64,000 nucleotides of DNA, from positions 1 through 64,000 of the forward strand of contig NZ_JANHNZ010000007.1 in NCBI RefSeq assembly GCF_024543085.1, in the 5' to 3' direction. The notes beneath the pieces were generated by a model. The model was not told the DNA's origin and did no database searches. It saw only the letters and a program-made list of their open reading frames with translations. This DNA comes from Granulicatella seriolae. GTDB taxonomy: Bacteria; Bacillota; Bacilli; Lactobacillales; Aerococcaceae. Both the position numbers and the translations under genes were made by a program. Below, in pieces: positions 48,178 through 57,902 of the stretch (positions within the stretch are counted from its first letter, which is position 1; every line of letters begins with the position of its first letter).

Positions 48178-49224
48178 ATGACTACATCAGAAAAGCTAGT
48201 GATTGGTTTTTATGGTAATGGAAAAAGCACCAATCGTTACCATATGCCATTTGTCGACAGTAGAAGTGAGAAAATTCGTGTAAAGACGATTTATGAAAGA
48301 AAGTTAGGCAGCTCTGGGTGGAGTAATATCCCGGGAGTATATTACACAGATAAAGTGGAAGAGTTGTTGGCTGACCCTGAAATTCAAGTGGTGGTGGCGC
48401 CCCTACCTCCCGAAGCTCATTATGAAGTTGCTAAGCAGATTATTGAGGCAGGCAAGCATTGTGTTATGGAGAAGCCATTCACCCAAACGCTGGCTCAAGC
48501 TCAGGAATTGTTTGATTTAGCAAAGGAAAAAGGTGTCATGATTCAATGCTATCAAAATCGTCGCTTTGATAGTGATTTTCTAACGGTACAGAAAGTGATT
48601 GAGTCTGGAAAGTTAGGAAAGATTCAAGAAGTTGAGATGCATTTTGATTATTTTCGTCCCGAAGTCCCTCTTAATACACATACATTTGAAAGAAGCCAGT
48701 CTTATTTATATAATCATGCCTGCCATACTTTGGATCAGGTAATTTCTTACTTTGGGGAGCCTGATAGAGTTCATTATGATGTTCGTCAATTATTGGGTAG
48801 TGACCGTATGAATGATTATTTTGATTTGGATTTATATTTTGGTCATGAGGCAGACACGCTTAAGGTTTCGGTCAAGTCTAGCTTCTTCCGTATAAAGGAA
48901 AGACCAAGTTTTGTAGTATATGGAACCAAAGGCATGTTTATTAAAGAATTTAAGGACCGCCAAGAAGCAGACTTAAAGAAATTTTACCTTCCAGATCATG
49001 AAGACTTCGGAGTGGACTTGCCAGAACATTATGGAACCCTGACTTATGTGGATGATGCAGGCAACTACCATGAAGAAAAAGTTGTCTCAGAACAAGGAGA
49101 TTATGCTCGCTATTATGATGCCCTATACGAAACCATCATGCACGGTAAAGCCCCACTAGTCACCCCAGAACAAACCATCCTTCAAATGGCAATGCTAGAA
49201 GAAGGGATCAAGGGATTAAAATAA
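48178..49224 (+). CDS. Gfo/Idh/MocA-family NAD(P)-dependent oxidoreductase
   Basis: 348 residues. N-terminal Rossmann part (IGFYGNGKSTNRYHMPFVD, unusual in having GNGKS instead of GxGxxG), then VVVAPLPPEAHYEVAKQIIE and the conserved EKPFTQTLAQA. The C-terminal beta-sheet domain has ACHTLDQVISYFGEPDRV with the His typical of the active site. Substrates in this family are sugars, inositols or related alcohols; the specific one is unknown. Monocistronic with its own promoter. Confidence 0.88.
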   Translation: MTTSEKLVIGFYGNGKSTNRYHMPFVDSRSEKIRVKTIYERKLGSSGWSNIPGVYYTDKVEELLADPEIQVVVAPLPPEAHYEVAKQIIEAGKHCVMEKPFTQTLAQAQELFDLAKEKGVMIQCYQNRRFDSDFLTVQKVIESGKLGKIQEVEMHFDYFRPEVPLNTHTFERSQSYLYNHACHTLDQVISYFGEPDRVHYDVRQLLGSDRMNDYFDLDLYFGHEADTLKVSVKSSFFRIKERPSFVVYGTKGMFIKEFKDRQEADLKKFYLPDHEDFGVDLPEHYGTLTYVDDAGNYHEEKVVSEQGDYARYYDALYETIMHGKAPLVTPEQTILQMAMLEEGIKGLK

Positions 49225-49291
49225 CAACTATTTATTGAAGGATTTATTTGAGGATAGCTTTCTTAATCATAAAGTTCTGTAAAATTAATGC

Positions 49292-49435
49292 AAAAGAGTT
49301 CCCGAGAACTACATCAGAAATAATAGCTATGAAGTGAGACCTTGGTTCAGGGCGTTGCTGTCGTTTCGAGTTCTGATGTAGTCCTCGAGAACTCTTTTCT
49401 GATTTAGAAATAGATTTTATTCTTTACGGACTTTT
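49292..49435. repeat. Palindromic element, shortened copy R4
   Basis: 28-bp arms (49292-49319 and 49371-49398) with two mismatches. The core keeps only the right-hand motif GTGAGACCTTGGTTCAGGGC; the GTAAAGCATAGC part is deleted. The right flank (49399-49435, TGATTTAGAAATAGATTTTA then CTTTACGGACTTTTT) resembles the fragment at 25.1 kb. It fills most of the 280-bp gap between two plus-strand genes. Confidence 0.8.
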
Positions 49436-49506
49436 TGAACAGTCTTCTCCTTGTATTTTAGTAGTAAGCCGAAACAAATTACCTTATAATAGAATAAGGT
49501 GATGAA

Positions 49507-50886
49507 ATGAACAAAAAAGACGCAATAGATATGACAAAAGACCCGATTAATCAGGTCATCTTAACTATTGCAACTCCATTAATGATAAACAATTTGATAC
49601 GTACACTATACAACTTAACGGATGGCTTATTCGTAGCACAGTTATCAGCAGAAGATTTTGCAGCTACCGCATTTATCTGGCCCTTGAACTTTCTATTTAT
49701 TTCGTTAGGGTTAGGACTTAGCGTAGGCTCTACCTCTTTGATTGCTCGATTTTTAGGAGCCGAAAAGATTGAGAAAGCTCAAACCTACGCCAACCAAGCC
49801 ATGCTGCTAACCTATAGCCTAGGGATCGTTTTGTCTCTTATTGGCTATATCTTTGCACCGAACTTTGTTCAATGGATGGGAGCGAGCGGTACTTTTGCTG
49901 ATAAATCGACAGTATACTTAAAGATAAATTTCATAGGCTTATTTTTTGATTTCGCCTACTTTGGGTATCAGTCAATTTTAAACGCACAAGGAGAAACAAA
50001 AATTATCACAAAAATCAGTGCACTTTCCGCAATAGCCAATATCATCTTGGACCCAATCTTTATTTTTGCGCAAGTACCACTAATTGGTATTGCTGGTTTG
50101 GGTTGGGGAATTGAAGGCGCGGGTTGGGCAACGGTCATCTCTAAAGCTCTACTATTATTTTTTGCCATACTAGCAGTTAGGCGTCAATCTGTCTTACGTG
50201 CTCCATTCAAAAAACTTACGGTCCAAGTCAGAGTTATGAAAGATATCCTACGAATTGCCTTACCATCTGCAGTGGGGTATGGTGGCGCTGCGCTTGGTTT
50301 TACTGTTTTAAATGGTCTGATTCAATCATATGGTACCCAGACTTTAGCAGCATATTCCATGGTTAACCGCATATCAGACCTTTTGACCCAGCCACAGATG
50401 GGGATCGGTTCAGCCTTAACCGCTATTGTTGCCCAAAATATGGGAGCTAGACAGGTCGAACGCTCTAAACAAATTTTTCGTCAGGCGATGTTTTTGATTT
50501 TAGGGATTTCCTTACTAGGTTCAGTAACTATTTTTCTATTTAGACAACCAATTCTATCGCTTTTCATTACTGATATGTCTGACCAAGTTCTTTGGTCGGA
50601 AGCAGTCGAATACTTAAATTATACAGCATTTATTATTTTCTTTATGGGCATGTTCTCTGCCTTGACTGGGTTTTTCCAAGGCTGTGGTGAAACACGTTAT
50701 TCCATGCTTATGTCTATTGGTAGATTGTGGCTTGTCCGCCTACCCATTATCTGGCTCTTAAGCCATTACACAGATTTAGGTTCTACTGGTATTTGGATTG
50801 CCATGCTCTTATCCAATGCGATTACTGTTATTCTTGGTTATGGCATTTATAAGTTGAAGGATTGGAAGCAACTACAAATACGCTAA
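49507..50886 (+). CDS. MATE-family multidrug efflux transporter
   Basis: 459 residues, about 12 membrane helices in two homologous halves. DMTKDPINQVILTIATPLMI and MINNLIRTLYNLTDGLFVAQ are the usual N-terminal features of the NorM/DinF-like MATE family, and the second half starts with ILRIALPSAVGYGGAALGFT. It probably exports cationic compounds with Na+ or H+. The drug range cannot be predicted. It precedes the HdeD-like gene by 33 nt and may be cotranscribed. Confidence 0.92.
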   Translation: MNKKDAIDMTKDPINQVILTIATPLMINNLIRTLYNLTDGLFVAQLSAEDFAATAFIWPLNFLFISLGLGLSVGSTSLIARFLGAEKIEKAQTYANQAMLLTYSLGIVLSLIGYIFAPNFVQWMGASGTFADKSTVYLKINFIGLFFDFAYFGYQSILNAQGETKIITKISALSAIANIILDPIFIFAQVPLIGIAGLGWGIEGAGWATVISKALLLFFAILAVRRQSVLRAPFKKLTVQVRVMKDILRIALPSAVGYGGAALGFTVLNGLIQSYGTQTLAAYSMVNRISDLLTQPQMGIGSALTAIVAQNMGARQVERSKQIFRQAMFLILGISLLGSVTIFLFRQPILSLFITDMSDQVLWSEAVEYLNYTAFIIFFMGMFSALTGFFQGCGETRYSMLMSIGRLWLVRLPIIWLLSHYTDLGSTGIWIAMLLSNAITVILGYGIYKLKDWKQLQIR

Positions 50887-50918
50887 TGTTTAGTATTTAA
50901 AAAGGAGAGGGACTCATT

Positions 50919-52238
50919 ATGAAGGTATCAACAAATCACTTGGAGAAGGCTAGGAGAAGAACACTCATTGTTATTGCCCTTATTTTAATAGGAGTTGGTT
51001 TAGCCTTATCCATATATAGAGAAGCCGTTGCTATGTCATTGTTTAGTTTATGGGGGATTGTTCTGGTAGCCTTATCCGTATTTGATTTGCTTAAGCTCCC
51101 TATATCTGCATTTCGACAAAAAGATCAGCGACTTATAGTCAGTGCATTCCGTTCACTAGTTCAACTGGCTGCAGGGATTTTCTTTTTTACCAATGCCTTT
51201 TTTCCAGTTGTGACGGTGGCATGGTTAACCTCTCTTTACTTATTTTTAATGGGGATTCTGTATTTGTTTAACTTTATCCTAATAAAAAATGATGGTGTGA
51301 ATGGCTATTACCGTGTTCTAATCGATGCTATTATTCATTTATTATTTGGCTTTACTGCTGTTATGAACATTTCAAGCAGTGCAAATTTAGTTTATCTTAT
51401 CTTAGGGATCTATTTAATTTTTCTTGGTCTTACCTACCTTAGAGATGGTTTAGAGGTTATGTCTACACCCAACCTTCAAAAAGCCAGACGTCGCATTCGA
51501 GTGAGTCTTCCAATCATTTTCACGGCTTTGATCCCTCGAAGGACTCTGGATAGTATTAATGAATTTCTGAGTCAAGGGCAAGAGGAAGAAGATAGAAAAA
51601 TTCAATATTTTAAGGCGGAAGGATTAAATACCAAACCGGACTTAGAGGTTTGGATCCACACAGCACGCAGCGGTTTTGAGATGTTTGGACATGTTGATAT
51701 TTCCTTTAAGGGGATGACCTACTCATATGGACATTACGATGTAGACTCGTCCAAACTCTTTGGAACTATAGGGGATGGTACCTTATGGGAAGTAGAAACT
51801 AGCAATTACGTCAAATGGATAGAAAGCCGAGAAACCCGTTCAGTTTTTCGCTACGGTTTAGTTCTAACTGACCAACAAAGCCTGGCCGTTGAAAAACAGA
51901 TCAATCTCATTAAAGAAGATACCAAGCCATTCCAGTTAACCAGTCAAACACAAAAAGAAAGTTACCTAGGTCAAATGGCAGCTCTTTATCCCGTTAAGAT
52001 TTACAAATTTACACGTTCTCGGTTTAAAACATATTTTGTCTTGACCACTAACTGTGTCCTGTTGGCAGATACCATTATTGGTAAGACAGGTATTGATATC
52101 GTGGACGCAGCGGGGATTATTACACCGGGAGCCTATCAATCCTATTTTGATAAGGAATTCCAACGACCTTATTCAAATGTTATTACACGTTCAGCTATCG
52201 TAGATGGGAAATTAGAGTTAGAAACCAGCGAAAATTAA
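50919..52238 (+). CDS. HdeD-like membrane protein with C-terminal papain-like domain
   Basis: 439 residues. Residues about 15-175 form six membrane helices like HdeD/DUF308 proteins. The soluble C-terminal half (about 235-430) contains a His in GFEMFGHVDISFKG and, further on, a Cys in TTNCVLLADTIIGKTGIDIV followed by TPGAYQSYF. A His before a Cys in this spacing and the NC start of a helix resemble permuted papain-like (NlpC/LRAT/DUF4105-type) domains. Catalysis is inference. RBS AAAGGAG. Closed by a terminator. Confidence 0.65.
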   Translation: MKVSTNHLEKARRRTLIVIALILIGVGLALSIYREAVAMSLFSLWGIVLVALSVFDLLKLPISAFRQKDQRLIVSAFRSLVQLAAGIFFFTNAFFPVVTVAWLTSLYLFLMGILYLFNFILIKNDGVNGYYRVLIDAIIHLLFGFTAVMNISSSANLVYLILGIYLIFLGLTYLRDGLEVMSTPNLQKARRRIRVSLPIIFTALIPRRTLDSINEFLSQGQEEEDRKIQYFKAEGLNTKPDLEVWIHTARSGFEMFGHVDISFKGMTYSYGHYDVDSSKLFGTIGDGTLWEVETSNYVKWIESRETRSVFRYGLVLTDQQSLAVEKQINLIKEDTKPFQLTSQTQKESYLGQMAALYPVKIYKFTRSRFKTYFVLTTNCVLLADTIIGKTGIDIVDAAGIITPGAYQSYFDKEFQRPYSNVITRSAIVDGKLELETSEN

Positions 52239-52292
52239 GAAAAGACTCAGATAGGAGAAGGAAAGATTTTTTCTCTTATTTGAGTCTTTTCT
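52238..52292. terminator. Terminator after the HdeD-like gene
   Basis: A long stem AGAAAAGACTCAGATA / TATTTGAGTCTTTTCT (G:U pair inside) with further pairing GAGAA/TTCTC; the Ts are part of the right arm. Confidence 0.65.
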
Positions 52293-52347
52293 ATGATAAA
52301 AATCGAAAAATTGAGCAATAAAGCAAATAAGTAAGACAACATTGTTA

Positions 52348-52376
52348 TTGTGAAAGCGGTTAATTTACGTTAGTAT
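52348..52376 (+). promoter_or_regulatory. Promoter with cre-like site for the glycan operon
   Basis: TTGTGA (52348), 17 bp, TAGTAT (52371). TGAAAGCGGTTAAT (52351-52364), overlapping the -35, fits the cre pattern at 12 of 14 positions. It lies upstream of the ABC transporter-GH112-sulfatase operon and suggests CcpA control. Confidence 0.55.
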
Positions 52377-52417
52377 AAGAGTATCAAATGTATCAATAAA
52401 ATTTAGGGGGAAGAGAA

Positions 52418-53767
52418 ATGAAGAAGAAATTTTGGTTGTCCAGTGCAGCAATTCTTGCTTCACTAACATTAGTGGCATGTGGGGGAGGTAATACATCTGA
52501 AAGTAGCTCTACAAGTGAGGCTAGTTCAGCAACAGGTGATAAGGTAACATTGAAATTTGCGGCCTTAGAATCAGGGTATGGGGCAGAGATGTGGCCAGAA
52601 ATTATTGAGGCCTATCAAAAAGCTAATCCAAATGTTACGGTTGAGTTGAATCAAAATAAAGAAATCGAAGACGTTCTTAGCCCACAAATGAAAGCGGGAG
52701 ACTTTCCTGATGTGGTTATGGTTTCTGTAGGTCGTCAAAAAGCCTTACCTGAAACACTTTTAAAAGAAAAAGCAATTGCGGATATTTCAGACGTGTTCAC
52801 TAAAAAAGTTTACGGTGAAGATGTAACAGTTAAAGATAAAATCTTGAATGGTGTTGTAGGCTCAACCATCACAGATCCATATGCAGATGGCAAACAATAT
52901 ATGGCTCCAATGTTCTACGCACCAACAGGAATGTTCTATAATAAAACCCTCCTTAAAGAAAAAGGTTGGGAAGTTCCAAAAAATATGGATGAAATGAAAG
53001 CCTTAGGAGAAAAAGCTAAAGCAGAAGGCATTGCTTTATTTACTTTCCCAGGAAGTGGTTACTTTGATAGCTTCTTACCAGTCTTATTAGCAAATTCAGG
53101 CGGACCTCAATTGTTTGCTGATGCAATGAGTTATAAAGAAGGGGTTTACGTTTCAGCAGATGCAACTAAAGCATTCACAGCTATGGGTGATATTTTAGCT
53201 TATGTTGAACCAACAACAGTTGCTAATGGCAATCCACAAAACTACATGAAGAATCAACAATTAGTTTTAGATAACAAAGCAATATTCATGCCAAACGGTA
53301 CTTGGGTAGTTGGAGAGATGGCGGACGCTCCACGTGCAGAAGGTTTTGAATGGGGAGTTGCAGCTCCACCGGCAGTTACTACTGGTGGCGATCAATACGC
53401 ATACTCATTCATTGAACAACTTTGGGTTCCAGAAGGCGCTGAAAACAAAGATGCGGCAAAAGAATTCATCACATATCTTTATTCTGATGAAGCAGCAAAA
53501 CTTTTTGCTAAACACAGTGCAGCTCAACCAATCAAAGATGTTGTTAACATGCTTGATGCAGAACAAAAAGCTTTGTATGAGTTTACGAACACTGCAACTG
53601 GTATCATCAATGGTGGATTCAAAGCTACAAAACCTGTTGAAGGTGTAAGCATTAAAGAAGTTATGTACGATACAATCGATTCTGTTGCAACTGGTGAGAA
53701 AACAGTTGAAGAATGGCAAAAAGCTATTGAAGAAGTTAGCGCTAAATTTAGAGCGGCTTTAGAATAA
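52418..53767 (+). CDS. Sugar ABC transporter, substrate-binding lipoprotein
   Basis: 449 residues. A lipoprotein signal (MKKKFWLSSAAILASLTLVA before Cys21) is followed by a Gly/Ser linker and a family 1 extracellular solute-binding fold (AYQKANPNVTVELNQN; FPDVVMVSVGRQKALPETLL; MAPMFYAPTGMFYNKTLLKE). RBS GGGGGAAG. By operon context the ligand should be lacto-N-biose, galacto-N-biose or a related host-glycan oligosaccharide. A weak terminator-like hairpin separates it from the permeases, which would give more binding protein than permease. Confidence 0.92.
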   Translation: MKKKFWLSSAAILASLTLVACGGGNTSESSSTSEASSATGDKVTLKFAALESGYGAEMWPEIIEAYQKANPNVTVELNQNKEIEDVLSPQMKAGDFPDVVMVSVGRQKALPETLLKEKAIADISDVFTKKVYGEDVTVKDKILNGVVGSTITDPYADGKQYMAPMFYAPTGMFYNKTLLKEKGWEVPKNMDEMKALGEKAKAEGIALFTFPGSGYFDSFLPVLLANSGGPQLFADAMSYKEGVYVSADATKAFTAMGDILAYVEPTTVANGNPQNYMKNQQLVLDNKAIFMPNGTWVVGEMADAPRAEGFEWGVAAPPAVTTGGDQYAYSFIEQLWVPEGAENKDAAKEFITYLYSDEAAKLFAKHSAAQPIKDVVNMLDAEQKALYEFTNTATGIINGGFKATKPVEGVSIKEVMYDTIDSVATGEKTVEEWQKAIEEVSAKFRAALE

Positions 53768-53797
53768 AAGACCTAATAACTGAAATAAATAAACAGA

Positions 53798-53830
53798 AAA
53801 GGTGGGTCTCACAGTACCCACCTTTCTTTA
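53798..53830 (+). terminator. Attenuating hairpin after the binding-protein gene
   Basis: A 10-bp stem AAAGGTGGGT / ACCCACCTTT with an 8-nt loop and a short T-rich tail, inside the operon. Partial read-through is the likely effect. Confidence 0.7.
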
Positions 53831-53902
53831 TTCCAAAAAGTAATTTTTTAGACTTTTACAAAAATGAAATAAGATAATATGTATATTACAGGGGGAAATG
53901 TT

Positions 53903-54787
53903 ATGAAAAGACATCGCAAAAAAGAGCGGACTAGGTTTATTTTAATCTGTATCGCCCCCGCTCTTTTGCTATTTCTAACTTTTCTAATTTATCCAACCAT
54001 AGAGGTTTTTCGCATGTCCCTCTATCGTTGGGGAGGTTATTCAAAAAATAAAGAGTTTGTTGGATTCGATAATTTTAAAATCATGTGGTCAGATGAAAAC
54101 TTCATTCGTTCATTTCAAAATACCATTTTGTTAATCGTTGTGGTTACTATGTTTACAGTCATCATTGCAGTCTTGTTTGCGACTATATTATCGACAGAAA
54201 AAATTCGTGGAAACAACTTTTTCCGGATAGTCTTCTATATTCCTAATATCCTTTCTATTGTTGTTATCGCCGGTATATTTTCTGCTGTTTTTGATGCTAG
54301 CTCCGGATTGCTCAATGCTATTTTACCGCAAGCATTAGAAAGGCTTTGGCTGGGAGATCAAAAGATTGTTATTTATTCGCTAGGTTTTGCTCTAATTTGG
54401 CAAGCGATTGGATACTATATGGTAATGTATATGGCAAGTATGGCAAATATTCCAGACAGTTTGTATGAAGCTGCTGAATTAGATGGGGCTGGAAGATTGG
54501 CTAAATTCTTTAATGTGACCTTCCCTTTAATTTGGAACAACATTCGTACCACCTTAACTTTCTTCATTTTAAGTACCATCAATCTAAGCTTCTTGTTGGC
54601 ACAAATTTTAACCAATGGTGGTCCAGATGGCGCTTCCGAAGTTTTCCTAAGTTATATGTTTAAACAAGCTTATACTAATTCAGTTTATGGATACGGTATG
54701 GCGATTGGTGTAGTAATCTTTATCTTCTCATTTGGTTTGTCAGGTATTATCAGTCGTATTACCAATCGAGAAATTCTAGAATATTAA
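53903..54787 (+). CDS. Sugar ABC transporter permease, first (UgpA/LplB type)
   Basis: 294 residues, six membrane helices. The ABC-ATPase docking loop AAELDGAGRLAKFFNVTFPL (EAA motif) is near residue 200. ATG 53903 follows GGGGGAAA; longer frames upstream lack an RBS. It partners with the next gene. No ATPase gene is in the operon, as usual for CUT1 systems that share an MsmK-type ATPase. Confidence 0.93.
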   Translation: MKRHRKKERTRFILICIAPALLLFLTFLIYPTIEVFRMSLYRWGGYSKNKEFVGFDNFKIMWSDENFIRSFQNTILLIVVVTMFTVIIAVLFATILSTEKIRGNNFFRIVFYIPNILSIVVIAGIFSAVFDASSGLLNAILPQALERLWLGDQKIVIYSLGFALIWQAIGYYMVMYMASMANIPDSLYEAAELDGAGRLAKFFNVTFPLIWNNIRTTLTFFILSTINLSFLLAQILTNGGPDGASEVFLSYMFKQAYTNSVYGYGMAIGVVIFIFSFGLSGIISRITNREILEY

Positions 54788-54797
54788 GGAGGCTACT

Positions 54798-55676
54798 ATG
54801 AAAAAGAAAAAATGGTCGACAGAAAAATTATATACCATCTTTATTTATGTAGCCTTAGCTACGCTAGCTATTTCTATTGTGGTGCCTGTAGGATGGGTCT
54901 TTATGGCATCCATCAAACAAAATTCTGAGTTTTATGGTTCACCTTGGACCTTACCACAAGGATTTCACTTTCAAAACTTTGTAGATGCGTGGAATTCCGC
55001 AAAAATGGGTAGCTATTTACTGAATTCTATCATTGTAACCGGAGTAGCCTTACTGATATTAGTGGTTGTAGCTATTCCAGCATCCTATGTGTTAGCGAGA
55101 TTTGATTTCCGTGGCAGAAAAGTAATCAACACACTTTTAAAGGGCGGTTTATTTATCAATGTTAACTATATCGTAGTGCCAATCTTTTTAATGTTGTTAG
55201 ATTGGGATAATGGATTGAAAGCTATTGGCTTTAAGAGTCTTTTCTTGAATAACATATTTGTTTTAGCGTTGGTATATGCATCTACTGCACTACCATTTAC
55301 GATTTACTTATTATCCTCTTTCTTCAGAACACTACCTTCAACCTTTGAAGAGGCAGCTTCTATTGATGGGGCAGGATACTTTACCACTATGCTCAAAGTT
55401 ATGACGCCAATGGCTAGACCAAGTATTATTACGGTCATCTTATTTAATTTCCTATCGTTTTGGAATGAATATATTATTTCACTAACCTTGATGCCTGGGG
55501 ATAATAAGACACTGCCAGTAGGGTTAATGAATCTCATGCAAGCTCAAAGAGGAGCGGCTCGTTTTGGCCAAATGTATGCGGGTATGGTTATTGTTATGCT
55601 ACCAACCTTAATCTTATACATTATGGTGCAAAGTAAGCTAACTCAAGGGATGACCTTAGGTGGCTCGAAAGAATAG
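54798..55676 (+). CDS. Sugar ABC transporter permease, second (UgpE/MalG type)
   Basis: 292 residues, six membrane helices. EAA loop EEAASIDGAGYFTTMLKVMT near residue 195 and NFLSFWNEYIISLTLM near 220 are typical of CUT1 MalG-like permeases. RBS AAGGAGG 6 nt before the ATG; 10 nt after the first permease gene. GH112 phosphorylase follows 54 nt downstream. Confidence 0.93.
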   Translation: MKKKKWSTEKLYTIFIYVALATLAISIVVPVGWVFMASIKQNSEFYGSPWTLPQGFHFQNFVDAWNSAKMGSYLLNSIIVTGVALLILVVVAIPASYVLARFDFRGRKVINTLLKGGLFINVNYIVVPIFLMLLDWDNGLKAIGFKSLFLNNIFVLALVYASTALPFTIYLLSSFFRTLPSTFEEAASIDGAGYFTTMLKVMTPMARPSIITVILFNFLSFWNEYIISLTLMPGDNKTLPVGLMNLMQAQRGAARFGQMYAGMVIVMLPTLILYIMVQSKLTQGMTLGGSKE

Positions 55677-55730
55677 GAATCCCAAAATAAAAACAAGAAT
55701 CAAACCACAAGCAAGATTAGGAGGATTAGA

Positions 55731-57902
55731 ATGGGCACCAGTAAAGGAAGATTAACATTACCTAGTGAATCTAACTTTTTACAAGAAACAAAAGAATTAC
55801 TAGAACGATGGGGCGCCGATGCTATTCGAGATAGCGATGGTACAAAACTAGATGAAGATATAAAACAATTAGATGCAAAAATTTATACAACGTATTTTGT
55901 TGCTAGAGGTCACAATGATTTTGCGACCGAACATATGGAGGAGTGTCAACAACTCTACTTAATGTCAACCTTTAACCTAGCCAAAGATACCCAAGTCACT
56001 ATCGATTTTATGGATGGCTATTTTAAGGAACAATTAAAACCGGATTATATACATGATGCTAAAAAATACTGGGAGGTTATTGACCGTACTAGTGGGAAAA
56101 TCGTTCCGACTGATCAATGGTCACTAAATCAAGAAGAAAATACAGTTATCGTCAATCAAGCTATACCTTATCATGAGTATACTGTATCTTTTTTAGTGTA
56201 CGCTATTTGGGATCCGACTCAGATGTATAACCATATCACCAATAATTGGGGTGACAAACCTCATGATATTCCTTTTGATCTTAGGCAGCCGGCCTCGCAT
56301 AACTATGCTAAAAAATATTTGAAGCAGTGGCTCAAAGATAATCCGGATACAGATGTTATTCGTTTTACAACCTTTTTCTACCATTTCACACTAGTTTTCA
56401 ACAATCTAGGCAAAGAAAAATTTGTTGATTGGTTTGGTTATGGGGCTAGTGTATCGGTTGCAGCCTTGGATGCCTTTCAAGCGGAATATGGTTATGCTTT
56501 ACGACCAGAAGATATTGTGGATCAAGGTTACTACAACACAACCTTTAGAGTTCCAAGTAAGGCTTATCAGGATTATATGGACTTTGTGCAACGTTTTGTG
56601 GCTCAGGAAGCCAAAGAATTAGTCGATATCGTTCATGAAGCTGGACGTGAAGCGATGATGTTCTTAGGCGATAACTGGATTGGAACGGAACCTTATGGTA
56701 AGTATTTTGGGCAAATTGGTCTAGATGCAGTTGTCGGTTCTGTTGGTGGTGGAGCTACCCTACGCATGATTTCTGATATTCCACACGTTAAGTATACTGA
56801 AGGAAGATTCTTACCTTATTTCTTCCCAGACACTTTCTACGAAGGAAATGACCCAGTAATTGAAGCCAACACCAATTGGTTAACAGCTCGTCGTGCTATT
56901 ATGAGAAACCCTGTTGATAGAATCGGTTATGGCGGCTATCTTAGTTTAGCCTATAAGTTCCCTGAATTTGTGAACTATATTGAGTTGGTAGCTGATGAGT
57001 ATCGTGGTATTTACGATATTGTTAAAGGAACAAAACCATTTACTGCCTTGAAAGTAGCCATCTTGAATTCTTGGGGAGCCATTCGTACTTGGCAGACACA
57101 CATGGTCGCTCATGCCTTGCCGTATAAGCAAATTTATTCTTATTTAGGTGTGTTAGAAACCTTAAGTGGTGCTGCAATGGATGTTAGATTCATTAGTTTT
57201 GAAGATATTTTGGCCAATGGAATTGCTGATGATATTGATGTGATTATTAATGCTGGTGATGCTGAGACAGCCTTTTCTGGGGGCGATATTTGGACCAATC
57301 CAAAACTTGTAACGACTATTAGAGAATGGGTTGACCATGGTGGTGGTTTTGTTGGTATAGGTGAGCCAACAGCTCATCAATTCCAAGGTCGCTATTTCCA
57401 ATTGGCAGATATTCTTGGCGTTGAAAAGGAACGTGGCTTTAGTTTGTCAACGGATAAATACTTTACACAGCAGGTAGATAGTCATTTTATAACGGATGGA
57501 CTTGATATAAGTGAATGTATTGATTTTGGCGAAAGTATGAAGAATGTCTATGCCTTAAGTGAAGCGACAGAGATAGTTGAATATTCTGATGGGGAAGTTC
57601 ACTTGGCTGCCAACCAATATGGCAAGGGGCGGGGTGTTTACTTGGCAGGCCTACCTTATAGCGAAGTTAATGCTAGATTGTTCATTCGTGCTCTCTACTA
57701 TGCAGCCGGTAAAGAGGAGTCTTACACTATTTGGAATTCTGATAATATTTTTGTAGAGGTCCATGCTTACCCTGAAAAAGGAAAGTTTGCTATCGTTAAT
57801 AATAGCAATACAGAACAAACGGCAAAAATTTATGATGGACAAGGAGAAGGTCGAGACGTCACTCTGGCAGCAAGTGAAATTAGATGGGAGGAAATCATAT
57901 GA
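55731..57902 (+). CDS. 1,3-beta-galactosyl-N-acetylhexosamine phosphorylase (GH112)
   Basis: 723 residues, the usual GH112 length. It phosphorolyses lacto-N-biose or galacto-N-biose to galactose 1-phosphate and N-acetylhexosamine in the cytosol. Visible features: N-terminal GRLTLPSESNFLQETKELLE and WGADAIRDSDGTKLD, catalytic-domain HNDFATEHMEECQ and FFYHFTLVFN, and the later glutamine-amidotransferase-like region with WVDHGGGFVGIGEPTAHQ. It follows the ABC transporter, which should import its substrate. Preference for GlcNAc or GalNAc disaccharide cannot be decided here. The stop overlaps the next start (ATGA). Confidence 0.95.
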   Translation: MGTSKGRLTLPSESNFLQETKELLERWGADAIRDSDGTKLDEDIKQLDAKIYTTYFVARGHNDFATEHMEECQQLYLMSTFNLAKDTQVTIDFMDGYFKEQLKPDYIHDAKKYWEVIDRTSGKIVPTDQWSLNQEENTVIVNQAIPYHEYTVSFLVYAIWDPTQMYNHITNNWGDKPHDIPFDLRQPASHNYAKKYLKQWLKDNPDTDVIRFTTFFYHFTLVFNNLGKEKFVDWFGYGASVSVAALDAFQAEYGYALRPEDIVDQGYYNTTFRVPSKAYQDYMDFVQRFVAQEAKELVDIVHEAGREAMMFLGDNWIGTEPYGKYFGQIGLDAVVGSVGGGATLRMISDIPHVKYTEGRFLPYFFPDTFYEGNDPVIEANTNWLTARRAIMRNPVDRIGYGGYLSLAYKFPEFVNYIELVADEYRGIYDIVKGTKPFTALKVAILNSWGAIRTWQTHMVAHALPYKQIYSYLGVLETLSGAAMDVRFISFEDILANGIADDIDVIINAGDAETAFSGGDIWTNPKLVTTIREWVDHGGGFVGIGEPTAHQFQGRYFQLADILGVEKERGFSLSTDKYFTQQVDSHFITDGLDISECIDFGESMKNVYALSEATEIVEYSDGEVHLAANQYGKGRGVYLAGLPYSEVNARLFIRALYYAAGKEESYTIWNSDNIFVEVHAYPEKGKFAIVNNSNTEQTAKIYDGQGEGRDVTLAASEIRWEEII

